From Pseudarthrobacter sp. NamB4 (GTDB taxonomy: Bacteria; Actinomycetota; Actinomycetes; Actinomycetales; Micrococcaceae): 64,000 nt of DNA. The stretch is taken from positions 124,001-188,000 of the forward strand of contig NZ_VAHM01000004.1 of NCBI RefSeq assembly GCF_005796185.1, written 5' to 3'. How positions within the stretch are numbered: the first letter of the stretch is position 1; every line of letters starts with the position of its first letter. The translations under genes and the position numbers were made by a program. The notes beneath the pieces are model-generated. The model saw only the letters and a list, made by a program, of their open reading frames with translations, had not been told where the DNA came from and searched no databases. Positions 17,611-25,438 of this stretch are shown one piece after another.

Positions 17611-17901
17611 TCAGCCGTTCATCGGCCCTTCGGCGCGCAGCTTCTCGGCGCCGGGTCCTTCGACGTGCACGGTGCAGCGGACCACGAGCTTCCCGGGGGC
17701 ATTGTCGAGTTCCACGAGCGAATCGTCTGCGCTGAGTACGGTAAACACCTGGGAGTCAGCCACCACGGACACCCCCTTGGCCTTCGCGGTTTCCCGCGCA
17801 TTGGCCAGCGCCTCGGCCTGGAGGTTTTTGACGTACGCACTTTCGTGTTCCCGTGCCGGGTCCCCGAAGGCCCAGCCGAACAGAGTCCCTGCATTTCCCA
17901 T
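17611..17901 (-). CDS. Small protein of unknown function
   Basis: 96 residues from the ATG at 17901. TAATAT lies 7 bases upstream of that ATG, so the transcript could be leaderless. The N-terminus GNAGTLFGWAFGDPA is glycine- and aromatic-rich; the middle is a charged helix (YVKNLQAEALANARETAKAKG) and the end is beta-rich. No membrane segment or known motif. First gene of the minus-strand operon with DUF1206. Confidence 0.55.
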   Translation of the reverse strand: MGNAGTLFGWAFGDPAREHESAYVKNLQAEALANARETAKAKGVSVVADSQVFTVLSADDSLVELDNAPGKLVVRCTVHVEGPGAEKLRAEGPMNG

Positions 17902-17953
17902 GGCGACGATATTACGCGGTCCACTCCTGAAAAGACGGGCTTTCGTAACATTA

Positions 17954-17967
17954 GTAAGTGTGCTTAC
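17954..17967. promoter_or_regulatory. Inverted repeat GTAAG-tgtg-CTTAC between divergent genes
   Basis: A 5-bp inverted repeat in the 156-base gap between the genes at 17901 (minus) and 18058 (plus). It resembles the AGTAAGC words upstream of the AI-2E permease and topoisomerase IB genes. Candidate operator. Confidence 0.3.
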
Positions 17968-18057
17968 CATAGGCGGACCATGACCTTGATGGGACACGGC
18001 AAGCGAAGTCCGCAGAAGCGGCATCTCGGAACCAGTTCAACGTTAGGAATGCACATC

Positions 18058-18594
18058 ATGGCAGGAAATCTCTTTGCCCGGTCAGTTCACGATCTGACGG
18101 CAGCAGCGTGGTTCGGCGGATCCCTCATGGGTGCCATCGGCCTGAACGGAGCCGCGGCAGCGGCCAAGGACCCTTCCGAGCGGACCCGGCTGTCAAGTGC
18201 CGGCTGGATGAAATGGGCGCCGTTCCAGACGGCAGCGTTCGCCTCACACCTGGTGGCGGACCTTGCCATCGCTTTGGAGAACAAGGAACGCATCGCCAAG
18301 CAGGAGGGCGTTGCCCGGGACACGGTGATCAAGACTGCTGTCACCGTGGCCGGCGCAGCGGTGACCCTTTACTCAGGCATCCTGGGCAAAAAGGTCGAAA
18401 AGCTGGCGGCCGAGGGTGCCGAAGGTGCCACCGAGCCGCAGCCGGGCGCCTCGGAGGAGTTGAAGGCGGCACAGCAGCAGCTGAAGGCGCTGCAGTGGGT
18501 CATCCCCGCGTTCGCCGGACTGGTGATTGTCCTCGGTGCCAAGCACGGCGAGATGCAGCGGCCCAAGAATGTGTTTGCCGGACTTCGCTCCTAG
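18058..18594 (+). CDS. Alanine-rich membrane protein of unknown function
   Basis: 178 residues from the ATG at 18058, with AGGA about 9 bases upstream; an ATG at 18049 is an alternative. Hydrophobic segments lie near residues 10-30, 55-75, 95-115 and 150-170. A linker rich in Glu/Ala (KLAAEGAEGATEPQPG) separates the last two. No recognised family. It lies opposite the DUF1206 operon and may respond to the same signal through the palindrome between them. Confidence 0.6.
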   Translation: MAGNLFARSVHDLTAAAWFGGSLMGAIGLNGAAAAAKDPSERTRLSSAGWMKWAPFQTAAFASHLVADLAIALENKERIAKQEGVARDTVIKTAVTVAGAAVTLYSGILGKKVEKLAAEGAEGATEPQPGASEELKAAQQQLKALQWVIPAFAGLVIVLGAKHGEMQRPKNVFAGLRS

Positions 18595-18637
18595 GCACGC
18601 GTACCGCCCCTCGCGGCGGTAGGGGCAGAACACACGA

Positions 18638-18669
18638 CGACGGTCCGGCACCCAGGTGCCGGACCGTCG
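18638..18669. terminator. Hairpin between convergent genes
   Basis: A 14-bp perfect stem (CGACGGTCCGGCAC with its complement) with a 4-base loop CCAG. No T run on either side, but the position between two gene ends suits a two-way terminator. Confidence 0.5.
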
Positions 18670-18691
18670 CCGTACGTCCCCTCCCGGTAAG

Positions 18692-18750
18692 GTTTTTGTC
18701 CTCTTATGCAGAACTCCAAGTCCCGGAAGTCTGCATAGCTGGACAAAAAC
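18692..18750. repeat. 59-base composite inverted repeat
   Basis: Outer arms GTTTTTGTCC / GGACAAAAAC (10 bp, perfect) and inner arms TATGCAGA / TCTGCATA (8 bp, perfect) are joined by 3-base bulges; the centre also pairs partly. It starts 23 bases after the previous hairpin and ends 10 bases beyond the AI-2E gene stop. Could be that gene's terminator or a copy of a dispersed palindromic element. Confidence 0.55.
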
Positions 18751-18759
18751 TCCGTGTGG

Positions 18760-20016
18760 CTAGATTGGGTTGGTTCCCGGCGGGGGCAGGTCAGGGTTCA
18801 TGTCTTCCAGGTTCGGGTCCTCCGCGGTCCACACCTGGATGATGGCCCAGGCGACGGCGGCCAGCGGCACGGACAGCACAGCGCCTATGATGCCGGCCAG
18901 GATGGTGCCGGCAGTCAGTGCCATCAGGATCACCAGGGCGTGCAGCTGCAGCGACTTGCCCATCACGATCGGCTGCAGGAGGTCGCCTTCGAGCTGGTTG
19001 ACCGCAATGACCACCGCCACCACGATCAGGGCAACAACCGGCCCGTTGGCCACCAGCGCCACGAGGGCCGCCAGGATCCCCGCAACGGTTGCGCCGACCA
19101 GCGGGATGAAGGCTCCGATGAATACGATGATGGCCAGCGGGATGGCCAGGGGCACTTGCAGGATCAGCAGCGCGGTGCCGATGGCCACGGTGTCCACCAG
19201 GGCCACGATGGCGGTGCCGCGGACGTAGCCGCCGAGGACCTCCAGGGTGCGGCTTCCCACCCGGCGCAGCTTGGCTTCACGCGGGCCGCTGAAGGGGCGG
19301 AGGAAGAATTTCCAGATCTTTGCGCCATCCTTCAGGAAGAAGAACAGGATGACGATCATAAGGCTGGCCCCGGCAATGAACTCGGTGACCACTGAAAGTC
19401 CGGTGATGGCGCCGGAGCGGACCTGGCTGCTGGTGGCAAATTCGGCGATTCCCTGCCTCGCCTGGTTTAGCTGCTCCTGGTCGATGGGGATGGGCCCGGT
19501 CAGCAGGAACCGCTGCAGCTCGTCCAGGCCGGAAGAAGCCTGGGCTGCCAGCTCGCCCCACTGGTTGCGGACGGAGAAGTAGATGACGGTGGATACCCCG
19601 CCCAGCACCAGCAGGAGGCCTATGAAGGCTATGCCGGTAGCAAGTCCTCCGCGGAGCCCCCGGCGCCGGAGCATGTTGACGAACGGACCGATGGCCGCGG
19701 CCAGGATCAGCGCTATCAGGATCGGGATGACCAGGAGCTTGATCTGCATGAGCGCGTGAACCGCAACCACGGCCACGGCGAGGATCAGCAGTATCTGGGC
19801 GGAGCGGATGCCAACCCTGCCCAGGCCGTCACCCCAAAGCTCGCCGGGGGACTTGGGTTCCCGGGGCCTCCGGGCCGGACCGGAACCCCGCGCCTGTCCC
19901 TGCCCATGGCGTTCCGCCTGTCCGGCGGCTACGGCGGCAGCCGGTGATTCCGCCGCTCCTGGCGGCGGCTGTTCTTGGCTTACATCGTGCTCGGTCACGC
20001 GTGATGATCGCGCCAC
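18760..20016 (-). CDS. AI-2E family transporter (PF01594 type)
   Basis: 418 residues from a GTG start with GAGGAG 5 bases upstream. The first 75 residues are a hydrophilic Gln/Ala/Pro-rich tail. About eight membrane segments follow, with the family's long central amphipathic region and a conserved IPLVGATVAGILAALVAL block. Members are inner-membrane permeases of varied role (autoinducer or ion antiport); the name does not prove autoinducer-2 export. Single gene; an AGTAAGCCTACTGAC word lies about 65 bases upstream. Confidence 0.85.
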   Translation of the reverse strand: MARSSRVTEHDVSQEQPPPGAAESPAAAVAAGQAERHGQGQARGSGPARRPREPKSPGELWGDGLGRVGIRSAQILLILAVAVVAVHALMQIKLLVIPILIALILAAAIGPFVNMLRRRGLRGGLATGIAFIGLLLVLGGVSTVIYFSVRNQWGELAAQASSGLDELQRFLLTGPIPIDQEQLNQARQGIAEFATSSQVRSGAITGLSVVTEFIAGASLMIVILFFFLKDGAKIWKFFLRPFSGPREAKLRRVGSRTLEVLGGYVRGTAIVALVDTVAIGTALLILQVPLAIPLAIIVFIGAFIPLVGATVAGILAALVALVANGPVVALIVVAVVIAVNQLEGDLLQPIVMGKSLQLHALVILMALTAGTILAGIIGAVLSVPLAAVAWAIIQVWTAEDPNLEDMNPDLPPPGTNPI

Positions 20017-20080
20017 GGGAACTCCTCATCGTCGGCGTGCCTGCCGCGTCGGGTGGAGGGCAGGCATGACTACCTCAGGT

Positions 20081-20095
20081 AGTAAGCCTACTGAC
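20081..20095. promoter_or_regulatory. AGTAAGCCTACTGAC word upstream of the AI-2E gene
   Basis: In gene direction it reads GTCAGTAGGCTTACT. The same 15-mer with one mismatch lies before topoisomerase IB at 30684-30698, in the same orientation to its gene. The adjacent CTACCTCAGGTAG (20070-20082) is itself palindromic. Shared regulator site suspected. Confidence 0.35.
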
Positions 20096-20098
20096 CGA

Positions 20099-20779
20099 TT
20101 AGGCCGCGAGCCACTCCGCGCAGGAATTCAGGTTCCGGTTGACCGTAGCAACTGCAGCCTCCGCGTCCCGGCGTTCAATGGCGTCCACCAGGAGGTCGTG
20201 TCCCTCGTGCGGGCGTCCATCGAAACCCGGCCGGCGCTGCTGCCTGAGGAGGTCCTGGTGGAACGCAGCCCCAAAACTGGCATAGAGCTCATGCAGCAGG
20301 GGATTGCCGGATGCCTGGGCCACCCGTTCGTGGAATTCCCAGTCGGCGCGCGCCCACGCCCCGTAGTCTTCGCCGCTCCAGGCCTGGTCCCGGGAGGCGA
20401 GCAGCCCACGCAGGGCTGTGACGTCGTCGGCCGTTGCATTGCGCGCTGCCAGCCGCGCCGCCTGCGTGTCCAGGGCCAGCCGGACTTCCAAGATGTGCTC
20501 CTCAGTGTGGTCCTGGTACATTCGTCGGGCCGCCCCGGAAATTTCGCTTGTGGCGCGGACGTAGGTGCCGTCGCCGCGGCGGACTTCCAGGATGCCGCTG
20601 TGGGCAAGGGCCTTAGTGGCCTCGCGGAGGGTGCCGCGCGAAACACCCAGGCCTGCCATCAGTTCGGTTTCGGAAGGAATGCGCTGGTTCAGGGACCACT
20701 CGCCGGACTGGACCATGGCCCGCAGCTTTGCGGTGACCTCGTCGGCCAGCGGCGGGCGGGAGGCAGGACTCAGGGCCAT
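20099..20779 (-). CDS. GntR-family regulator, FadR subfamily
   Basis: 226 residues. An N-terminal winged helix (IPSETELMAGLGVSRGTLREA) is followed by an all-helical FCD ligand-binding domain with the metal-type residues D and H in ADWEFHERVAQASGNP. The start at 20779 has AAGGAAG 8 bases upstream; an ATG at 20785 overlaps the MFS stop (TGATG) and is possible. It follows the MFS gene directly, so it most likely controls this transporter operon in response to a small carboxylate-like ligand. Confidence 0.85.
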   Translation of the reverse strand: MALSPASRPPLADEVTAKLRAMVQSGEWSLNQRIPSETELMAGLGVSRGTLREATKALAHSGILEVRRGDGTYVRATSEISGAARRMYQDHTEEHILEVRLALDTQAARLAARNATADDVTALRGLLASRDQAWSGEDYGAWARADWEFHERVAQASGNPLLHELYASFGAAFHQDLLRQQRRPGFDGRPHEGHDLLVDAIERRDAEAAVATVNRNLNSCAEWLAA

Positions 20780-20784
20780 GGGCA

Positions 20785-22068
20785 TCACTTCCTTCCTGCC
20801 GTGCCGGCCATGGCCCTGCCCGTGATCAGGTGCGCAACCACCGTCTGGACCACCGCCAGGGCGAGGAGCAGCAGCAGGGGCAGGGTCCACCCGCCGGACG
20901 CGTCATGGATCAGTCCCATCCCGAACGGCCCGGCGGTTGCGAGCAGGTATCCGGTGGACTGGGCCAGCGTGGACAGCGCCGTCGTCTCGGCCGTGCTTGC
21001 CCCGCTCCGGCTGATCATCACCATTACCAGCGGGAAGATGCCCAGGCCGAACCCCAGCAGGGCGGCAGGAATGGCGGCCAGCGCCACCGGCAGGACCAGC
21101 AGCAGTACCAGCCCAACCACCATGGTGAGGCTGACCAGGTAAAAGGCCGGCCGCAGCATTCGTGCCCGGGAACCGATGGCGATCAGCATCATGCCGGCCG
21201 GAACGGACACGAGCTGCATCAGCCCGAACATCAATCCGCTTTCGGAGGCGCTGAGCCCCATGGTGGTCAGCATGTAGGGGAACCAGCTCAGCAGCGCATA
21301 GGCAAGCAGGGCCTGGAGCGTGAAGATCGCGGTGAGGAGCATCCCCTTGCGGGTGCGCAGCAGCGGCCAGGGCGAAACGTGACCGGCGGTCGAGCGGGGG
21401 CGGTTGCGGTGGGCGTGCAGTGCCACGGGGAGGAATCCCACAAGCGCGGCGACGGCGGTAATGCCGATGGCCCCGACGGCGGCGGACGGTGAACCGAGTG
21501 CCTGGGCCAGCGGCACCACGGCGACGGCCGTGACTGTAGCCCCCGTGGTCATGGTCACCGTGTACACGGCAGTCATCAGCGAGGTTCGGTGCGCGAAGTG
21601 TTCCCGGATGAAGGACGGCATGGCCACGTTGCAGACCGCCAGGCCGGACATGCCCACAATGCTGCCCGCCACCAGCATGCCCGTGGCGGGGATGCCGCGC
21701 AGGAGGAGCCCGCCGGCGAGCAGCACGAGGGCCACCAGGATCGCCTTCTCGACGCCCAGCCGCCCCGTCAGCCAGGAGGTGGCCGCCCCTGCCAACGCAA
21801 AACACAGGGTGGGGATGGACGGGATGACCGCGGCCACCAGCGTCCCATAGCCGAGGACCGCCTGCAGGTCGTGCAGCAGTGCCGAGGTGCCGGTGATACC
21901 TGCCCGCAGGTTCAGTCCGATCAGCACCAGGGCTATGACAGCGAAGACGACGGCGGAGCGGGGCCGGGCCGGTGTCCCCACGCGGGCAGCGGCCGGGGAA
22001 GCGGCAGGCGGCGCAGCGGGGCTGGAGGCGGCGGGGGCGCGGACGGTAGAAGGAGAGGAGGCGGGCAT
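20785..22068 (-). CDS. MFS transporter, CynX/NimT family
   Basis: 427 residues with a 35-residue Ala/Pro-rich N-terminus and twelve membrane segments. The first loop (LIGLNLRAGITGTSALLHDLQ) is the CynX/YycB/YeaN signature. The family includes cyanate and 2-nitroimidazole transporters; no cyanase or partner enzyme is here, so the substrate is unknown. It is the first gene of a two-gene operon with its GntR regulator. Confidence 0.85.
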   Translation of the reverse strand: MPASSPSTVRAPAASSPAAPPAASPAAARVGTPARPRSAVVFAVIALVLIGLNLRAGITGTSALLHDLQAVLGYGTLVAAVIPSIPTLCFALAGAATSWLTGRLGVEKAILVALVLLAGGLLLRGIPATGMLVAGSIVGMSGLAVCNVAMPSFIREHFAHRTSLMTAVYTVTMTTGATVTAVAVVPLAQALGSPSAAVGAIGITAVAALVGFLPVALHAHRNRPRSTAGHVSPWPLLRTRKGMLLTAIFTLQALLAYALLSWFPYMLTTMGLSASESGLMFGLMQLVSVPAGMMLIAIGSRARMLRPAFYLVSLTMVVGLVLLLVLPVALAAIPAALLGFGLGIFPLVMVMISRSGASTAETTALSTLAQSTGYLLATAGPFGMGLIHDASGGWTLPLLLLLALAVVQTVVAHLITGRAMAGTAGRK

Positions 22069-22086
22069 CCCTCCAGCGTAAAGGTT

Positions 22087-22101
22087 AGACGTTTGATGTC
22101 T
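22087..22101. promoter_or_regulatory. Candidate GntR operator before the MFS gene
   Basis: AGACGT-TTG-ATGTCT (5 of 6 positions paired) lies 19 bases upstream of the MFS start, where a repressor of this operon would bind. Size and spacing suit a FadR-type dimer. Confidence 0.35.
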
Positions 22102-22217
22102 TGGGTTTTGTGGTGAAACTCTCCCGGCTTTCCGGCAGCGGGGAATAGACTGCCAGCGAATGCCCGGACGCCGGCGGCGCGTCCGGAGCCGGCATGCTCA
22201 GACGCGGAAGGACGGCT

Positions 22218-23801
22218 GTGAAGGCTTCGCAGGGACTTGAGATCGAGAAGAAGTACGACGTCGATGACGACGCCGTGGTGCCTCCGCTGGCAGGACTCCC
22301 CGGCGTGGCCCGGATGGGTGCAGCCCATACTGCAACCCTCGAAGCCGTCTACTTCGACACGGACACCCACGCCCTCGCGTCCCGGCGGATCACCCTTCGC
22401 CGGCGCACGGGTGGAACCGACGCCGGCTGGCACCTGAAGCTGCCGCCCCTGGAAACTGCCTCCGGGCCCGAACCCCAGCAGCGGCAGGAGTTGCACGCGC
22501 CGCTTGGCCAGCCCGACGTCGTGCCGGACAGCCTGCTGGCCCACGTCCAGGTGTACCTGCGTGGAACGGCAGTGGCGCCGGTAGTACGGCTGCAGACCAA
22601 GCGCACCACCCACTCCCTCTACGGGGAGGACGGCGTGCACCTGGCGGACCTGGCCGATGACCGGGTCACCGCTGAGCGTCTTCAGGCTGGAAGCGGAGGC
22701 AAGGGCGGGGCAAAGCAGCAGTGGCGGGAATGGGAGCTGGAACTCGTCCAAGGCGAACCTGCCCTCTTCGCCCCGGCGGAGGAGTTGCTCATCCAGGCCG
22801 GCGCCCGTCCTGCCGGACACGCCTCCAAGCTGGCACGGGCCCTGGGGGATGCAGCCGGCAGCGCGACTCCGTACTCCGGCACAGCCCAGGGCGAAAGCAC
22901 CCCGGACCTCCTGGCAGGCAAGAAAGCCCCGGCCGCCGCCGTCGTCACTGCCTACCTGGGCGCCCAGGTGGGGGAGATGATGGCCCAGGACCCGGGGGTC
23001 CGGCTGGAGGAACCCGAGGCCGTGCACAATATGCGTTCGGCGGCCAGGCGCATCCGTTCTGTCCTTGCTGGCTACCGGAAGCTCTATGCCGCCGGGCCGG
23101 TCAGGAGGCTGCGGGATGAACTGAAATGGCTGGGCCAGATGCTCGGCGGCCCCCGGGACGCCGAGGTCCTGTTGGACCGCCTCCGCGGTCACCTTGACGA
23201 GCTCCCGCCGGGAGAAGGCACCGAGGCCGCCAGGGTGCGGGTCGAGGGCAAAGCCGGCGCCGCGTTCGACGGCGGCTCGCGGCTTCTCCAGGAGGCGCTG
23301 CGCTCTGACCGCTACTTCCGGCTGCTGGACGGCCTGGAGGACTTCCGGGACAACCCGCCAGTCCGGCCCGAAGCGGCGGCGTCGGGCCGGAGGGTTGCTG
23401 CGCAGGCCGTGGACAAGGCGGCCAGGCGGCTGCGGCGCTCGCAGAAGACAGCGGCGCACGCGCGGGACGGAACAGACCACGAGAACGCCCTCCACCAGGT
23501 TCGGAAGGATGCCAAGCGGCTCCGGCATGTGGCCGAAGCCGCCGCCCTGGTGCACGGCAAACGTGCAGGGAAGGTGGCCAGGGCGGCGCACCGGCAACAG
23601 AAAATCCTGGGTGACTTCCATGACGCCGTTATAGCCCGGGACCTGCTGACCGGTGTGCGTTCGGGCCAGGACGAGCCAGCCGCGGCGGAGGCGTACGCTG
23701 CGCTGGGCAGACGGCAGGACGAGCTGATCAAGGGCGCTGAGACGAAGTACCGGAAAGCCAGGAAGAAATTCCGCGACCTGCTGCGCCGCGGGGTCATCTA
23801 G
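22218..23801 (+). CDS. CYTH-CHAD domain protein
   Basis: 527 residues from the GTG at 22218, which has GGAAGGA 5 bases upstream; an in-frame ATG at 22194 lacks a ribosome site. The CYTH triphosphate-tunnel domain opens with the ExExK motif in LEIEKKY and fills residues 1-200. The CHAD domain (histidine-rich helices, starting MRSAARRIRSVLAGYRKLY and repeated at NALHQVRKDAKRLRHVAE) fills residues 255-520. CHAD binds polyphosphate and CYTH enzymes hydrolyse triphosphates. No polyphosphate kinase is nearby. Its stop shares the bases CTAG with the stop of the convergent regulator gene. Confidence 0.88.
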   Translation: MKASQGLEIEKKYDVDDDAVVPPLAGLPGVARMGAAHTATLEAVYFDTDTHALASRRITLRRRTGGTDAGWHLKLPPLETASGPEPQQRQELHAPLGQPDVVPDSLLAHVQVYLRGTAVAPVVRLQTKRTTHSLYGEDGVHLADLADDRVTAERLQAGSGGKGGAKQQWREWELELVQGEPALFAPAEELLIQAGARPAGHASKLARALGDAAGSATPYSGTAQGESTPDLLAGKKAPAAAVVTAYLGAQVGEMMAQDPGVRLEEPEAVHNMRSAARRIRSVLAGYRKLYAAGPVRRLRDELKWLGQMLGGPRDAEVLLDRLRGHLDELPPGEGTEAARVRVEGKAGAAFDGGSRLLQEALRSDRYFRLLDGLEDFRDNPPVRPEAAASGRRVAAQAVDKAARRLRRSQKTAAHARDGTDHENALHQVRKDAKRLRHVAEAAALVHGKRAGKVARAAHRQQKILGDFHDAVIARDLLTGVRSGQDEPAAAEAYAALGRRQDELIKGAETKYRKARKKFRDLLRRGVI

Positions 23802-25270
23802 TCTCTGCCCGGCCTGGCGGCCGAAGGCGGCTGCTTGCCCTGGCGCGACGACAACCTGGCCACGGCCAGTGCAAGCCAGAGCTGCACGCGGTCGGCGGTG
23901 ACCGCAGGGTCGTACCCGGTCAGCTCGGTAATCTGCGCCAGCCGGTACCGGACAGTGTTCCGGTGCAGCGTAAGTTCTTCCGCCACAGCGGCCACGGAGC
24001 CGTTGTTGTTCAGGTAGCTCTCCAGTGTGGCCATCAGCTCCGAGCCGTGCGCCGCGTCGAAAGTACGCAGCGGGTTCAACGACTCGTTGGCCATGTCTGC
24101 CAGCGGCACGTCCTCGCTGGCCAGCAGCAGGGACGTCAGGCTCAGGCGTTCGGGCTCATTGACAGGCAGCCCATGGCTTGCGGCGTCCCGGGCCTCAAAG
24201 TAGCTCCACCGCAGCCCGTTCGGCTTGGTGTACGCCCCGCCGATACCGATCGTGGCGTGGATGCCGGCCTCTGCCAGGTGGTCGCTCAGTTTCCGGGCCA
24301 GCGCGGGCGAGCGGCCGCCGTCGTCATTGATGACCAGCACCAGATCCTTGCCACCCACAACGGCGGCCACAGCGTTTTCGAGCTCGCGCGGCACGGACGT
24401 GCTGCCCAGTGCCTTGTTATGCGCGGCGGAGACCGCCAGCAAAACCACGTTCTTCCGGGTGCTGTTCACCCCCACCCCCGCCAGGCGCCGCTGGGCCTCA
24501 CTGGTTTCCAGGGCGCCATGGATGACGTCCTCGAGAACCTGTCCGCACAATGCACGCTGGGCCTGGCGCTGTTTGACCATGTTGTTCAGCTCCACGCTGA
24601 TCAGGTTCTGGGCGTAGCCGATAATGCCGGAGTCCTCGAAGGGCTGCCGGACCCACAGCGTACAGGCGTCGCGGCGGCCGGTGGGGACAGGGTAGGAGGA
24701 CCACGTGTCCGCGGACGGCGCATCGCTGCTGCTGTTGTAGAGCTGGGCAGTGAACTGGCTGAGGGCAACATCGGTGCGCAGCATGCCGCCCAGGTGCTTG
24801 AGCAGCTCGGCCAGCCCGCCGCCGGTGAGCAGTGCGCGTGCCAGCACCTGGTGCCCGGCGATCAGCCTTTCGAGTTTGGCGTAGTGGTCCGCGGACTGGG
24901 CATCAGCCACCAGTTTGCCGATTGCAATGAATGGCGTCTCGTAGGGAACCTCCACCACGGGAAGGCCCCACCGGTTCGCCTCAGCGAGCAGGGCCGGCGG
25001 AACGGTGTCATGGGAAAGCCCCACGCCGAACCCGATGCCGACCGCGCCGGCCCGCTGCACCTGCCGGACGAAGCGCCGTTGCTCAGGTGCTGACCGCAGC
25101 CGCAGTCCGGTGGTCAGGACCAGTTCGCCGCCGTTGATGAACCGGTGCGGATCTTCCAGCTCCGTGACTGCCACCCAGTTGATGTCCTGGTGCCAGGTGG
25201 TTTCGGCAACCCCCGCTTTGGACAGCTTCAGGGAGTTCACACCCGTCAGGGCGGCGAGGGAGATGGCCAT
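23798..25270 (-). CDS. PucR-family regulator, probable activator of GABA/putrescine genes
   Basis: 490 residues. An N-terminal PucR purine-catabolism-type sensor domain (residues 1-120) and a central GGDEF-like linker lead to a C-terminal helix-turn-helix (VAAVAEELTLHRNTVRYRLAQITELTGYDP split over the last 70 residues). It is divergent from aminobutyraldehyde dehydrogenase and gabT. In Corynebacterium glutamicum a PucR-type protein, GabR, activates gabTDP, so the same role is inferred here. An inverted repeat lies in the shared promoter region. Confidence 0.85.
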   Translation of the reverse strand: MAISLAALTGVNSLKLSKAGVAETTWHQDINWVAVTELEDPHRFINGGELVLTTGLRLRSAPEQRRFVRQVQRAGAVGIGFGVGLSHDTVPPALLAEANRWGLPVVEVPYETPFIAIGKLVADAQSADHYAKLERLIAGHQVLARALLTGGGLAELLKHLGGMLRTDVALSQFTAQLYNSSSDAPSADTWSSYPVPTGRRDACTLWVRQPFEDSGIIGYAQNLISVELNNMVKQRQAQRALCGQVLEDVIHGALETSEAQRRLAGVGVNSTRKNVVLLAVSAAHNKALGSTSVPRELENAVAAVVGGKDLVLVINDDGGRSPALARKLSDHLAEAGIHATIGIGGAYTKPNGLRWSYFEARDAASHGLPVNEPERLSLTSLLLASEDVPLADMANESLNPLRTFDAAHGSELMATLESYLNNNGSVAAVAEELTLHRNTVRYRLAQITELTGYDPAVTADRVQLWLALAVARLSSRQGKQPPSAARPGRD

Positions 25271-25324
25271 GGATTAAGGATAAACGGGAGCTGGACAAGC
25301 GCACTAAATAGTTACAGGAACGGT

Positions 25325-25349
25325 GTGCAGGTGGCTATTCACCTCGCAC
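25325..25349. promoter_or_regulatory. Inverted repeat over the dehydrogenase promoter
   Basis: GTGCAGGTG and CACCTCGCAC pair apart from one extra C, with a 6-base spacer. The right arm overlaps a -35-like TTCACC (25338-25343) placed 17 bases before TAGGCT. Best candidate site for the divergent PucR regulator. Confidence 0.45.
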
Positions 25350-25438
25350 GGGTGCTGGCATAGGCTCAAGGCAGTTCCATCCATCCGCCCTGAATTCCGC
25401 CCGGGCGCGGGTGGCCCCTACGAAAGAGGTTGCACACC

